A stretch of DNA of 64,000 nucleotides from Saccharibacillus kuerlensis DSM 22868 (GCF_000378145.1 NZ_KB899280.1:186001-250000); one strand, 5' to 3'. Numbered from the stretch's first letter, positions 1-8,946 are shown. The notes: generated by a model not told the origin, from the letters alone. Made by a program: numbers and translations.

Positions 1-402
1 AAAAGTGCGAATCCGCTCGCTGATCTGATCGCGTACCGTCTGGAAAACGACCCATTTCTCTTCATCTGTTCCCTGCGCTTTAGCCGGATCGTCGAATCCC
101 CAATGCTCTCTGCGAATATGAGGCGGCGTAACCGGGCATTTGTCGGCAGCGTCTCCGCACAACGTCACGATAAAGTCCGCATTGTTCAAAATTTCCGGAT
201 CAATGATGTCGGAAGTCTGATCTGTAATATCGATGCCGACTTCGTTCATGGCTTTAACCGCGTTCGGATTCAGTCCGTGAGCTTCGATTCCTGCGCTGAG
301 TACATTCCATTCATCGCCCAAATACTTTTTGCCCCAAGCTTCCGCCATCTGGCTTCTGCAGGAATTGCCGGTACAGAGAAAATAAAGTGTTTTTTTAGCC
401 AT
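1..402 (-). CDS. arsC: Arsenate reductase, thioredoxin-coupled type (3' end outside window)
   Basis: Reduces arsenate to arsenite in the cytoplasm so that ArsB can export it. Reverse-strand translation from 402 begins [20 protein letters not shown] and has the low-molecular-weight phosphatase P-loop (Cys10, Cys15, Arg16). Cys82 and Cys89 lie in [11 protein letters not shown], the three-cysteine relay of Bacillus subtilis ArsC. The start is preceded by AAAGGAG with proper spacing. 134 codons are visible; the family is about 140 residues, so only the last few are missing at the window edge. It is the third gene of arsR-arsB-arsC, 79 bp after arsB, and should be induced by arsenite through ArsR. 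Confidence 0.96.
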   Translation of the reverse strand, partial: MAKKTLYFLCTGNSCRSQMAEAWGKKYLGDEWNVLSAGIEAHGLNPNAVKAMNEVGIDITDQTSDIIDPEILNNADFIVTLCGDAADKCPVTPPHIRREHWGFDDPAKAQGTDEEKWVVFQTVRDQISERIRTF

Positions 403-481
403 AATTAAGTCTCTCCTTTGTCCGGTCACAGCCGGATTTGATAAGATTAATGACAGTGAACATGAATCAAATAAAACTTAC

Positions 482-1777
482 TTAAACAACCTGCAGCCAT
501 AAATACAGTCCCAGCAGCGTAATGAACAATGTCGGAATCGTCAAGATGATACCGGTCTTGAAATATACGCCCCACGGGATCTTGATCCCTTTGGTGCTCA
601 GTACATGCAGCCACAGCAGCGTAGCCAGGGAACCGATCGGCGTAATTTTAGGTCCCAGATCGGAGCCGATGACATTGGCATAGATCAGCGCTTCCCGAAT
701 GCTCTCGGACGTTGTGGTAGCGTTGATCGCCAGCGCATCAATCAGCACCGTCGGCATATTGTTCATAATGGATGAAAGGATCGCCGCCAGGAAGCCCATT
801 CCGATTGTAGCGACGAACATGCCCTGATCCGCCATATACTGAATCGCTACCGCAAGCGTATCGGTCAGTCCCGCGTTGCGCAGACCATACACGACCACAT
901 ACATACCGATCGAGAAAAAGACGATGGCCCACGGAGCGCCTTTCACAACTTCAGGAATAGGGACGACCGGACTCCGCAGCGCCAGAAGCAGGAAGAAGAT
1001 TGCGATGACACCCGCCACAACAGAAACCGGAATCTCGAAGAACTCGCAAACGAAGTATCCGATCAGCAGCAGGGCCAGAACGAGCCAAGACCACTTGAAC
1101 ATTCTGTGATCGCGAATCGCTTGACTCGGACTTTTGAGCTGCATGGCATCGAATGTTTTGGGAATGCTTTTGCGGAAAAAGAGATACAGTACTCCGATAC
1201 TTGCGACAAGCGCAAACAGATTCGGTACGATCATATGCTGCGCATACTCGATAAAGCCGATTCCGAAGTAGTCCGCAGACACGATATTGACCAGATTGCT
1301 GACGACCAGCGGCAGCGACGTCGTATCGGCGATAAATCCGCTGGCGATAATAAACGGAAATATCTTTTTCTCATCCAGATTAAGCGCCCGCACCATAGCC
1401 AATACGATTGGGGTTAAGATCAATGCCGCTCCATCGTTCGCAAAGAAAGCGGCGACAAGCGCACCCAGCACGCTGATGTAGATAAACATACGAAGACCGT
1501 TGCCACCCGCGGCCCTTGCCATATGCAGTGCAGCCCATTCGAAAAACCCGATGCGGTCCAAAATCAGAGAGATCAGGATAATCGCGATAAAGGCCAGTGT
1601 TGCGTTCCAGACAATCTGCGTAACGTCCCAGACATCCTGGAAATTAACGACGCCCAGCAGCAGCGCCAGCAGCGCTCCGCCGCAGGCCGACCATCCAATC
1701 GATAGTCCTTTCGGCTGCCAAATGACAAAAATCAAGGTGAGCAGAAAGATAAGAACTGCTGCAATAACTAAAAACAA
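482..1777 (-). CDS. arsB: ArsB arsenite efflux permease
   Basis: Integral membrane arsenite/antimonite exporter of the ArsB type (ion transporter superfamily), not ACR3. It has 431 residues, matching the roughly 430 of classical ArsB, with about 12 hydrophobic segments and the conserved stretch [19 protein letters not shown]. It also shows the [15 protein letters not shown] segment and the Asp-rich [12 protein letters not shown] motif. The start is TTG at 1777, chosen because GGAGGGG lies 9 nt upstream. It follows arsR by 15 bp and precedes arsC in one transcription unit. There is no arsA, so export is probably driven by the proton motive force alone. Confidence 0.96.
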   Translation of the reverse strand: MFLVIAAVLIFLLTLIFVIWQPKGLSIGWSACGGALLALLLGVVNFQDVWDVTQIVWNATLAFIAIILISLILDRIGFFEWAALHMARAAGGNGLRMFIYISVLGALVAAFFANDGAALILTPIVLAMVRALNLDEKKIFPFIIASGFIADTTSLPLVVSNLVNIVSADYFGIGFIEYAQHMIVPNLFALVASIGVLYLFFRKSIPKTFDAMQLKSPSQAIRDHRMFKWSWLVLALLLIGYFVCEFFEIPVSVVAGVIAIFFLLLALRSPVVPIPEVVKGAPWAIVFFSIGMYVVVYGLRNAGLTDTLAVAIQYMADQGMFVATIGMGFLAAILSSIMNNMPTVLIDALAINATTTSESIREALIYANVIGSDLGPKITPIGSLATLLWLHVLSTKGIKIPWGVYFKTGIILTIPTLFITLLGLYLWLQVV

Positions 1778-1792
1778 ATCGATTCCCCTCCA

Positions 1793-2137
1793 TTACCCGC
1801 AAGAAATACGCAAGCCCTTTTTTTCCAACTCTTCGATCTGATACTTTTGTGAGGGGAGCAGTGAAATCAGGCCATGAATCAAGTCGCGCTGCGGATGGTC
1901 ACGATTGACCGAATAGAAGATCCATTGTCCTTTTCGATTTTCTTTGACAAGCCCTGCATCTTTGAGCTTTCTCAAGTGCTGGCTGATCGACGGCTGACTG
2001 GTTTTGAAAATTTCGACCAATTCGCAGACGCAGCACTCCTGGTCTTCCAGCAGCTTTACCATCGTCAGGCGTGTTTTATCCCCCAGCAGCTTCAGTGTTA
2101 GAGCCACCTGATCCAAATTTTCCTCGGCAGTATCCAT
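1793..2137 (-). CDS. arsR: ArsR family arsenite-responsive repressor
   Basis: Winged-helix metalloregulator that should repress its own operon until arsenite binds. The metal-site motif ECCVCEL in the DNA-binding helix matches the ELCVCDL signature of ArsR. The recognition helix region QPSISQHLRKLKDAGLV and the wing GQWIFYSV are typical. I start at the ATG at 2137 (MDTAEENLDQ, 114 aa), about 10 nt after GGGAGGAGG. An ATG 21 bp earlier lies upstream of that ribosome site and is less likely. First gene of the ars operon; a palindrome-bearing promoter sits immediately upstream. Confidence 0.93.
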   Translation of the reverse strand: MDTAEENLDQVALTLKLLGDKTRLTMVKLLEDQECCVCELVEIFKTSQPSISQHLRKLKDAGLVKENRKGQWIFYSVNRDHPQRDLIHGLISLLPSQKYQIEELEKKGLRISCG

Positions 2138-2174
2138 TTCTCCTGTTCCTCCTCCCATTCAACTACCCGCGCTT

Positions 2175-2203
2175 ATTATATAAGCATATAATTATATGCG
2201 CAA
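2175..2203 (-). promoter_or_regulatory. ars operon promoter with ArsR operator
   Basis: On the reverse strand a -35 TTGCGC (2198-2203) and a perfect -10 TATAAT (2175-2180) are 17 bp apart. The spacer is filled by the perfect 16-bp palindrome GCATATAATTATATGC (2184-2199). The octamer AGCATATA recurs at 2183 and 2205, 22 bp apart, about two helical turns. This is the expected place for ArsR to block RNA polymerase. The promoter and dyad are seen; ArsR binding is inferred from family behaviour. Confidence 0.85.
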
Positions 2204-2237
2204 TAGCATATACTAAAAAAAGAACTTAGTCGTATCA

Positions 2238-3170
2238 TCATTTATTGTATTCTGGACACCCGCTGATCCACGAACGATTATGAATCGGCTTCAGAATCTC
2301 CAATACTTCCTCCAGCAGCTCCTGATCCGGCTCTTCACCGACCCAAGAAGCATTTTTTTCGATCTCGTCCGGTGCCGCCGTACTGACCAGTGTAGTCGGG
2401 ATCTTTTCATTTCCTGTCGAATACTGAATAGCCAGTTTGGCAATATCGCTTCCCTTTGCTGCGCAGTGCTCCGCCGCCTGTCTGCAGATATCTTGCAGCT
2501 GTTTATCGGCGGGATGCCAGTCTGCCGCCTGCCGGGTGCTGAGCAGTCCCATTGACAGCGGCGCAGCATTGACGACTCCGATCCCTTTCTCCTGCATCAG
2601 CGGCAGAATGTCCAGCAGCGAGCTATCGTTCAGCGAATAGTGGCAGTAGGATAAGATCGTATCGACTTCGATTTGCGGAATCAACGTCTCGAACAATTGG
2701 AGCGGCAGACCGCTGATTCCGGTAAAGCGAATTTTGCCCTGCTTTTTCAGAGCATGGATGGCCGGGATCGCTTCCTCCAAAATGATCGGTGACGGGACAA
2801 ACTCGATATCGTGCAAAAAAAGAATATCGAGGTAATCCGTATGCAGGCGCTCCAGACTTTCTTCAACGCTGCTGAAAATACGTTTTGCCGTAAAGTCGAA
2901 CTCGTTTTCGCCGTATCGCCCGGCTTTGGTAGACAGTAGAAACTTGTCTCTCGGGATTTCGCGGATTGCCTGCCCCAGTACATTTTCGGCCTTGGTCATT
3001 CCGTAGTAAGGCGAAACGTCGATATAATTAATACCGCAATCGATCGCACGGTGTACGGTTCGGATACTTTCCCGGTCATCTGTTTCACGAAATACCGATC
3101 CCAAGGACGAAGCACCGAAACTCAACACCGAAATATCAAGTCCAGTATGACCTAATTTACGAGTTTTCAT
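2238..3170 (-). CDS. Aldo/keto reductase (L-galactose/D-threo-aldose dehydrogenase-like)
   Basis: NAD(P)-dependent oxidoreductase of the aldo/keto reductase superfamily, 310 residues, with a TIM-barrel fold. The N-terminal strand KTRKLGHTGLDISVLSFGAS and the catalytic tetrad are visible: Asp51, Tyr56, Lys82 (STKAG) and His120 (LFLHD). The overall pattern resembles bacterial L-galactose or D-threo-aldose 1-dehydrogenases, but the substrate cannot be read from sequence. The ATG at 3170 has GGAGGGG upstream. It ends shortly before the ars promoter in the same direction and looks monocistronic. No terminator is evident in the short gap. Confidence 0.88.
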   Translation of the reverse strand: MKTRKLGHTGLDISVLSFGASSLGSVFRETDDRESIRTVHRAIDCGINYIDVSPYYGMTKAENVLGQAIREIPRDKFLLSTKAGRYGENEFDFTAKRIFSSVEESLERLHTDYLDILFLHDIEFVPSPIILEEAIPAIHALKKQGKIRFTGISGLPLQLFETLIPQIEVDTILSYCHYSLNDSSLLDILPLMQEKGIGVVNAAPLSMGLLSTRQAADWHPADKQLQDICRQAAEHCAAKGSDIAKLAIQYSTGNEKIPTTLVSTAAPDEIEKNASWVGEEPDQELLEEVLEILKPIHNRSWISGCPEYNK

Positions 3171-3410
3171 CGCTTACCCCTCCATTTATGGCTGCAGCCG
3201 CTTCTATCAGTTATTCAATATTTAGATATATGTATTCCCCTGCGTTCTCATCCGACTTACCCTGAACGGCTGTGTGCCAAACCGACGAGTTCGACCTATT
3301 CTTTCGCTAACTCGGCAGCTTTTGTCGGAATAATTGTTTTTTAATCTTTGTTTCTTGCAATAATGATTTATAATGAACGGAATAACATAAAAATAAAGGA
3401 GCACATGCCT

Positions 3411-4295
3411 ATGCTTACTGGATTATCCGCTTTTCCTCTTACTCCGTTCCAAAACGAAGGGATTGATGAACACGCATTTGTCCGTCTCGTACATAATCTT
3501 GCAGAAGCTGAAGTGGATTCGATCGGCGTGCTCGGCTCAACCGGCAGTTATATGTATCTGAACCGAGCAGAACGCCGCCGTGTTATTCAACTGGCTTTTG
3601 AGCATGCTGGAAATATTCCAATCATCGCGGGGATCGGCGCTTTGCGCACACGCGATGTGCTGCAGGCTGCCGAAGATGCCCAGACCGCAGGCGCTTCGGG
3701 TGTACTGCTTGCTCCGGTATCGTATCAGCCGCTGACGGAGGATGAGGTTTTCGATCTGTATAAACAGGTGTCCGGTGAACTGTCGATACCGCTCTGCGTA
3801 TACGATAATCCGAGTACGACCAAGTTTACGTTTACGGATGAACTGCACGGCCGGATATCCTCCCTGCCCAATGTAAGTTCAATCAAGATCCCGGGGCTGC
3901 CCGGTAATGCTGCGGAAGCTCAAGATCGTGTGCAGAAGCTGCGTGCCTTAATCCCTGAAGATGTGACTATTGGGATCAGCGGAGATCGCTTTGCCGCATT
4001 GGGCCTGAATGCGGGATGCGACGGTTGGTACTCCGTTCTGGGCGGGCTGTTTCCGCGTACTGCAATGCATATCGTCCGCAGTGCGCAGGAAGGCCGCAGT
4101 CAAGAAGCCTCCCGGTTATCGGAAGAGTTGGAACCGATTTGGACATTGTTTGATCGCTTTGGAAGTCTGCGTCCTACCGCGACTATCGCTCTTCGCCGAG
4201 GCTGGATAAGCGGTGAAGGTCTTCCTCGGCCGCTAAAACCTCTTTCCCCTGCCGAGCTGGGCGATGCTGCGGCGCTGATCGATAGATTAGACTGA
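3411..4295 (+). CDS. DapA-family aldolase/lyase (dihydrodipicolinate synthase-like)
   Basis: TIM-barrel class I aldolase family protein, 294 aa from the ATG at 3411. An alternative ATG at 3405 is only 3 nt from AAAGGAG, whereas 3411 has 9 nt. The Schiff-base lysine (SSIKIPG) and the tyrosine of VYDNPSTT are present. The usual GTTGE loop is replaced by GSTGSYMYL, so true dihydrodipicolinate synthase activity is unlikely; another 2-oxo-acid aldolase or N-acetylneuraminate-lyase-like activity is more plausible. A TATAAT at 3369-3374 is a likely -10. The EamA transporter gene follows in the same direction after 150 bp. Confidence 0.85.
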   Translation: MLTGLSAFPLTPFQNEGIDEHAFVRLVHNLAEAEVDSIGVLGSTGSYMYLNRAERRRVIQLAFEHAGNIPIIAGIGALRTRDVLQAAEDAQTAGASGVLLAPVSYQPLTEDEVFDLYKQVSGELSIPLCVYDNPSTTKFTFTDELHGRISSLPNVSSIKIPGLPGNAAEAQDRVQKLRALIPEDVTIGISGDRFAALGLNAGCDGWYSVLGGLFPRTAMHIVRSAQEGRSQEASRLSEELEPIWTLFDRFGSLRPTATIALRRGWISGEGLPRPLKPLSPAELGDAAALIDRLD

Positions 4296-4448
4296 AGAGT
4301 AATTGAATAAGTGAAGCTTGCAGGGATTGCCGTCTGTCGAAGCGAATGATGCGCACGATGGATAAAGCATCCGGAAGAAACAAGAAATAGACCGCAATGC
4401 TTCCCTGGGGGTTCAAGAAGTTTGCGATTAAGGGAGGTCAACAAGTAC

Positions 4449-5405
4449 GTGTGGTTTATATTTGCAGCCTGCGCCGCCGTATGTTTCGGCATACGCGGCA
4501 TTTTGTACCAATGGACCTCTCAGCGCCCGGTAGATCGGAATCTGCTGTTCGTCGGCGTCTATCTGTCCGGCGCGATCGTCTCGGTTCTGTTTAATGTTCA
4601 GGCTGGTCAGCCTTGGAACGATGGAGTGATCTTCGGCGTTCTGATGGGCTTCTTTTCATTTGCCGCCAATGCCGCTTTGTACAAAGGATTTGAAGTCGGC
4701 CGCGCATCAGTTGTCGCCTTTTTCTCAGGGTTAACGCCAATTATTGTCATGCTGGCGGCTTATCTTCTCTGGAGAGAAACGTTGGGTCCTCTTCAGCTGT
4801 TCGGCTTCAGTATCGTCGTATTGGCACTGATTATTGTCCGCTACCGCAGCGATCTGAAAAGCGGTCAGCTGCTCGGCTGGCAGTGGGGATTACTCGCTAT
4901 GCTGATGTACGGGTTTACAGATCTCAGTTCCAAACAATCCGTGCTTTCCGGAGGTTCCCTGTTCCCTGTTCTCACCATGATGTTTGCGACAGGGACACTT
5001 CTGTTCCTGCTGATGTATACCATGGAACGGTTCAAGACTCGTAAGCGGGAGACACAATCGGCGGAGAAGCCTGATTTCACAGAGACTGTACCCGTCGACA
5101 CTACAAACGATGCGGAAAAGATGACAGAGGTCGCAGCTTCAGCGTCGGCTCCTGCTACCTGGAATGCCAAGCGTACACTGCTCTGGGGCATGACGGTTGG
5201 TCTGACTAATATTTTCGGCATGATACTGATGCTCAATGCTTATGAAGACGGCATTACCGGTATCGTCTCTGCAATCGCGGCACTGAACGTCGTGATCGTC
5301 ATTCTTTATGCACGCTTCTATCTAAAAGACCTTATGAGCCGGCAGGAGACGCTGGGAATTGCCCTTGCTTTTGTAGGGATTATTGTGCTGAGGCTTGCTT
5401 CATAA
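4449..5405 (+). CDS. EamA/DMT-family transporter
   Basis: Ten-helix drug/metabolite transporter superfamily protein made of two EamA repeats. The first repeat ends near the ILVRYRSD-like basic loop. The two halves are joined by a hydrophilic linker (TRKRETQSAEKP onward, about 45 residues) that is longer than usual. The substrate is not predictable. A strong AAGGGAGG at 4430-4437 lies inside the longer frame that opens with TTG at 4422, so I start at GTG 4449 (318 aa). It ends just before a bidirectional terminator. Possibly co-transcribed with the DapA-like gene. Confidence 0.82.
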   Translation: MWFIFAACAAVCFGIRGILYQWTSQRPVDRNLLFVGVYLSGAIVSVLFNVQAGQPWNDGVIFGVLMGFFSFAANAALYKGFEVGRASVVAFFSGLTPIIVMLAAYLLWRETLGPLQLFGFSIVVLALIIVRYRSDLKSGQLLGWQWGLLAMLMYGFTDLSSKQSVLSGGSLFPVLTMMFATGTLLFLLMYTMERFKTRKRETQSAEKPDFTETVPVDTTNDAEKMTEVAASASAPATWNAKRTLLWGMTVGLTNIFGMILMLNAYEDGITGIVSAIAALNVVIVILYARFYLKDLMSRQETLGIALAFVGIIVLRLAS

Positions 5406-5453
5406 GTTTGGTTGAAGAACTGGATGGTGGAAGAACTTGATAAACGATTTAAC

Positions 5454-5494
5454 AGCAAAAACCCCGGTTCTCCAAAAGAACCGGGGTTTTTGCT
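5454..5494. terminator. Bidirectional Rho-independent terminator
   Basis: The stem AGCAAAAACCCCGGTTCT pairs perfectly with its complement around a short CCAAA loop. It gives T-tracts on both strands, between the convergent EamA transporter gene and ecfT. Confidence 0.92.
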
Positions 5495-5514
5495 GTGTTT
5501 TTCTAAAGGATATC

Positions 5515-6309
5515 CTAAGCAAACCCGTACAGCGCAGCGGCCAGCAGAGCCACAGTGCCTAACGCCAAATAGTCTATTCGGCCGAAGGCCAGCGGACGAT
5601 ATGTCGTTCTCCCCCGTCCATCTCCGTAGCCCCTAGCGTCAATTGCCAGGGTCAGCTGTTCGGCGCGCTGTACGGTCGTGACCAGAAGCGGAACGAGAAT
5701 TGGAACAAAAGCAAACAAACGCTTGGCCGGAGGCATGGTGGATAGATCATGTCCTCTTGCTTTTTGAGCCAGCAGAATTCGATTCAGCTCGTCAAGAATT
5801 GTCGGAATAAAACGGATCGCGATAACGATCATCAGGGAAAACTGCTCGATCGGCACACCCAGTTTGGAGAGCGGCTTCAGCAGCGTCTCTAAACCTTGAG
5901 CCAGAGACAGCGGCCGGGTTGTTCCCGTCAGTACGGAAGCGAGCAGAATAAGCAGCAGAATCCGCCATACGATTCGAATGCCTTCAACCACTCCTTCAGC
6001 ATGTATATGAAGCCAGGAATACGACCATAATACAGTCTCTCCACGGCCGAACATGATGTGATACAGCAGCGCAAAGCTCAGAATCGGCAGTACCGGCAGC
6101 AGTCCACGAAGGAACAAACCTATTGGAATCCGGGACAATGCTGCCGTCAGCAGAACAAAAGCCGTTGCTGCCGTATAACCGTCCCAGCTCTTGACTGTCA
6201 GAAATACCGCCATCATGATCAGCATGCCCAGCAGTTTGGTACGCGGATCAAGACGGTGAAGAACAGAATCTCTCTCCACAAAACGTCCGATCAGCAGACT
6301 ATTCGGCAT
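5515..6309 (-). CDS. ecfT: ECF transporter transmembrane subunit EcfT
   Basis: Scaffold membrane subunit coupling the two ATPases EcfA1/EcfA2 to a substrate-binding S component. 264 residues with hydrophobic segments at the N-terminus and C-terminus. Two Ala-Arg-Gly coupling motifs are present (KARGHDLS and DARGYGDG), the signature of EcfT. The ATG at 6309 follows AGGAGGAATTCTT and overlaps the end of ecfA2 by 11 bp, indicating translational coupling. Last gene of bioY-ecfA1-ecfA2-ecfT; the terminator at 5454-5494 follows directly. Confidence 0.95.
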   Translation of the reverse strand: MPNSLLIGRFVERDSVLHRLDPRTKLLGMLIMMAVFLTVKSWDGYTAATAFVLLTAALSRIPIGLFLRGLLPVLPILSFALLYHIMFGRGETVLWSYSWLHIHAEGVVEGIRIVWRILLLILLASVLTGTTRPLSLAQGLETLLKPLSKLGVPIEQFSLMIVIAIRFIPTILDELNRILLAQKARGHDLSTMPPAKRLFAFVPILVPLLVTTVQRAEQLTLAIDARGYGDGRGRTTYRPLAFGRIDYLALGTVALLAAALYGFA

Positions 6310-7165
6310 AAGAATTCCTCCTGTCCTGCCATACCGTTTCCACAGCTGCCAAAACATCCTCTTCGCGGCAGCTGTCAATCTGAATCGGCCGGCCGGACAA
6401 TTGTTCCATCAATTTCAGCAGTTCGATATAATCGGGCAGCGGCAGACCGCTCCCTTCCAGCAGATCGCTGCGGTGTAAAAAGAGCTCGTTGGCGCTCAAA
6501 TGTCCCACCAGCCGCCCTCCGTTCATGACAAGCACTTCATCGGAATACTGCGCGATATCCTCCATCGCATGCGAAATGGACAAAATGGAGCGTAATCCCT
6601 TGCCTTCAGCCTGCCAGTTCTTAAGCATGTCCAGCAGCAGACGGCGGCTCAGCGGATCAAGCGCGGCCGTCGGCTCGTCAAGAATCAGCAGCTGCGGATC
6701 ACTGATCAGCACGGAGGCGATAGCAATTCGGCGCTTCTGACCGCCGCTCAGCTGCAGTGGAGACAGCGGCAGCATCTCCTCGGCAAGGCCGACCAGAGGA
6801 AGCACCCGGCTGATCGCCTTGTCGATTTCTTCCGTTCCCGCGCCTCGCATTCGCAGTGAGAAGGACAGTTCTCTGTATACCGTCGTCTCGAAGATCTGGT
6901 GTTCGGGATATTGGAAAACAAACCCGACCTGTGGCAGAACCTGCATTTGTCCTCTGCGGTTTCTTGAAGCGGGTTGTCCGTTAATCCAATATTCGCCTTT
7001 AAAATCGGGAACAAGTCCTTTGAGCAGCTTGGCCAGCGTCGATTTGCCTGCCCCGGTGCGGCCGATCAGCGAGATCCAGCGTCCGGATTCGAGCATGCAG
7101 TCGATTTCTGTCAGCACTTGGCGGTCCCCGATCGTAACCGAAGCCCCTTTTAATTGGAAGGCCAT
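6299..7165 (-). CDS. ecfA2: ECF transporter ATPase EcfA2
   Basis: ABC ATPase of the energy-coupling factor module, 288 aa. Walker A GRTGAGKST, Q-loop VFQYPEHQIF, signature LSGGQKRR, Walker B LLILDEPT and switch His (SISHAMEDI) are all present. The Q-loop/PEHQIF sequence is characteristic of EcfA subunits. The ATG at 7165 (MAFQLKGASV) is used; an upstream TTG would lie inside the GGAAGGAGG ribosome site. It overlaps the end of ecfA1 by 16 bp. Confidence 0.94.
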   Translation of the reverse strand: MAFQLKGASVTIGDRQVLTEIDCMLESGRWISLIGRTGAGKSTLAKLLKGLVPDFKGEYWINGQPASRNRRGQMQVLPQVGFVFQYPEHQIFETTVYRELSFSLRMRGAGTEEIDKAISRVLPLVGLAEEMLPLSPLQLSGGQKRRIAIASVLISDPQLLILDEPTAALDPLSRRLLLDMLKNWQAEGKGLRSILSISHAMEDIAQYSDEVLVMNGGRLVGHLSANELFLHRSDLLEGSGLPLPDYIELLKLMEQLSGRPIQIDSCREEDVLAAVETVWQDRRNSYAE

Positions 7166-7950
7166 TGGGTCCGTACAGCCTCCTTCCAATCTCCGGTGAC
7201 TGTGCCGGACAGCTGCAGTCTTTCGTGCAGACGTACGGCAAAAGGTTTTTCCAGCGTGTATGCTTCCAGAGAAACGGTTGAGAACATCTCGTTCGGTGCG
7301 CCATCGAATATAAGTTGGCCCCGGTCAAGCAGCAGAACACGTCCCGCCGCCAACACTTCATCCATATGATGCGTAATATGCACGATAGTCATGCCCTTTC
7401 TGTGCAGTTCGGTCATTAAATTCATAATCTGCGCTCTTCCCTGAGGATCCAGCATGGAAGTCGCTTCGTCGAAGATCATCAGCCGGGGACGCATCGCCAG
7501 AATGGCTGCAATCGCCGCACGCTGCTTCTGTCCGCCCGACAGCTCATGCGGCGCGGCATGTGCATATTCCGTCATGCTGACAGCCTGCAAAGCTTCTCCG
7601 ATCCGGTCACCGATTTGCTCTCTCGGCACACGGATATTTTCGAGACCGAAGATGATTTCATCCGTTACGGAAGTCGTAATGAACTGATCGTCCGGATTCT
7701 GGAACACCAGTCCGACCTGCCTGCGAATCGGCGCGATGTCATCCGGGTTCGAGGTATCCCTCTCTTCCAGACGTACCTTTCCCAAACGCGGCAGCAGCAG
7801 ACCGTTCATCAGCCGGGCAAGCGTTGACTTGCCGCTGCCGTTACCTCCTACAATCGACAGAAATTCGCCTGATTGCACCGAGAAGCTGATGTCTTTCAGA
7901 ACGGGCCGTTCTCTACGGTAATGAAAATAAACGTGTTCAAATTTCAGCAT
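7150..7950 (-). CDS. ecfA1: ECF transporter ATPase EcfA1
   Basis: First ATPase of the ECF module, 266 aa. Walker A GGNGSGKST, Q-loop VFQNPDDQFI, signature LSGGQKQR, Walker B LMIFDEAT and HITHHMDEV are present. VFQNPDDQFI is the usual EcfA1 sequence. It lies downstream of bioY after a 159-bp gap that contains a degenerate repeat tract and overlaps ecfA2. In many Firmicutes ecfA1A2T sits with ribosomal genes and serves many S components; here it is with bioY, suggesting a dedicated biotin transporter. Confidence 0.94.
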   Translation of the reverse strand: MLKFEHVYFHYRRERPVLKDISFSVQSGEFLSIVGGNGSGKSTLARLMNGLLLPRLGKVRLEERDTSNPDDIAPIRRQVGLVFQNPDDQFITTSVTDEIIFGLENIRVPREQIGDRIGEALQAVSMTEYAHAAPHELSGGQKQRAAIAAILAMRPRLMIFDEATSMLDPQGRAQIMNLMTELHRKGMTIVHITHHMDEVLAAGRVLLLDRGQLIFDGAPNEMFSTVSLEAYTLEKPFAVRLHERLQLSGTVTGDWKEAVRTQWPSN

Positions 7951-8032
7951 ACTTCCTCATCTTTTCTGTATAGGGTTATGAATATGCCGCAAAGCTTCTG
8001 TATAGATCTGCTCAGGATTCATTTCATCAAGC

Positions 8033-8112
8033 TTATCCATTTAAAGGTGTCTGTTCAAGTTTATCGGTTTAAACGCATTCGTTTAAATGTATTCGTTAAG
8101 TATATCCGTTTA
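8033..8112. repeat. Degenerate tandem repeat between bioY and ecfA1
   Basis: Between the bioY stop and ecfA1 there are about five imperfect copies of a 13-16 bp unit with the core ATTCGTTTAAA (TATCGGTTTAAACGC, ATTCGTTTAAATGT, ATTCGTTAAGTAT, ATCCGTTTAAGC and weaker forms). No open frame runs through it. The function is unknown. Confidence 0.6.
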
Positions 8113-8664
8113 AGCGCCGTGTACCTTTTCTTCAATCGGACTGATAGCTTTGATCTGCACGATAATGACCGCTGCGATAATCGCTTTGATCACATCGCCC
8201 GGCAGAAAGGCTGCCGAACCGATAAGTCCGGCCCATACCGGCGTCTGTGTAATCAGAGCCATAACCGGAGCGCCGATCAGACTTACGAGCAGCACGCCGA
8301 ACACAATATTGATCAGGAACAGCTTCCATACCTTAAGTGAGAGCCAACCCTTTTCCGCCGCCCAGCCGATCAGGAATGCCGCAATCGGCCAGCTCCAGAT
8401 ATATCCGGCTGTCGGTCCAATCAGCGGTGCCAGACCGCCATTGCCGCCTGCCAAGACTGGCAAACCAAGTGCAACCAATACGATAAACAGAATCAAGCTG
8501 ATCGCACCTGTCTTTTTGCCCAGAAAGCCTCCGGCCAGCATTACACCCAGTGTCTGCGCCGTAATGGGAACCGGAATAAATCCGAGCGGAATCGGCGGAA
8601 TCATACCCAGGACTGCAATCAATGCGGCAAAAAGGGCAGCGTAAACCATTTCTTTCGTTTTCAA
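8110..8664 (-). CDS. bioY: Biotin transporter S component BioY
   Basis: Substrate-capture component for biotin, 184 aa with six predicted membrane segments. Typical BioY stretches are PVPITAQTLGVMLAG, GLPVLAGGNGG and GPTAGYIWSWP. I start at TTG 8664 (LKTKEMVYAALF), 9 nt after GGAGG. A longer frame upstream reads through the ribosome site and promoter leader and is not credible. First gene of the ECF operon, with a consensus sigma-A promoter 70 bp upstream. I did not find a clear BirA operator. Confidence 0.94.
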   Translation of the reverse strand: MKTKEMVYAALFAALIAVLGMIPPIPLGFIPVPITAQTLGVMLAGGFLGKKTGAISLILFIVLVALGLPVLAGGNGGLAPLIGPTAGYIWSWPIAAFLIGWAAEKGWLSLKVWKLFLINIVFGVLLVSLIGAPVMALITQTPVWAGLIGSAAFLPGDVIKAIIAAVIIVQIKAISPIEEKVHGA

Positions 8665-8733
8665 CGACTTAAACCTCCAATATGTATGTGTACTACTCGA
8701 CTGCTGCGTTCCGCAGCTGCACGATGTATGAGC

Positions 8734-8762
8734 ATTATAGCTTGCCTGTTCTCTATTGTAAA
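8734..8762 (-). promoter_or_regulatory. Sigma-A promoter of bioY operon
   Basis: Reverse strand: -35 TTTACA (8757-8762), 17-bp spacer, -10 TATAAT (8734-8739), about 70 bp upstream of the TTG start of bioY. Confidence 0.8.
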
Positions 8763-8808
8763 CCATGTAATTTTAAGTGGGTTGACGAATTGTCTGGTTC
8801 AATAAAAA

Positions 8809-8838
8809 GACGGCTCCTTTCCAAAGAAAGGAACCGTC
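8809..8838 (-). terminator. Terminator of amino acid ABC operon
   Basis: GACGGCTCCTTTC / GAAAGGAACCGTC hairpin with one C-A mismatch, followed on the reverse strand by TTTTTATT. It lies 109 bp past the ATPase gene stop, after a repeat tract. Confidence 0.85.
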
Positions 8839-8845
8839 TGCATGC

Positions 8846-8921
8846 TGAAGTTGAAAATGAAGTTGAACAATAAGTTCGATAATGAAGTTAAATAATAACG
8901 TTTAAGAATGAAGTTAAGAAT
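8846..8921. repeat. Six-unit degenerate tandem repeat in a 3' untranslated region
   Basis: Six consecutive 12-13 bp units fit the pattern TGAAGTTNAANAA: TGAAGTTGAAAA, TGAAGTTGAACAA, TAAGTTCGATAA, TGAAGTTAAATAA, TAACGTTTAAGAA, TGAAGTTAAGAAT. The tract occupies the space between the ATPase stop codon and its terminator. It encodes nothing evident. Confidence 0.75.
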
Positions 8922-8946
8922 TTTCTGCTTTATCTCAATTCCCGCT

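Noticed and set aside
8665-8766. 34-residue N-terminal extension of BioY
   Set aside because: It reads through the GGAGG ribosome site and the leader. It is Ser/Thr/Cys-rich and unlike BioY.
8665-8800. BirA operator at bioY
   Set aside because: No long TTAAC/GTTAA-type dyad around the promoter; only the sigma-A elements are convincing.
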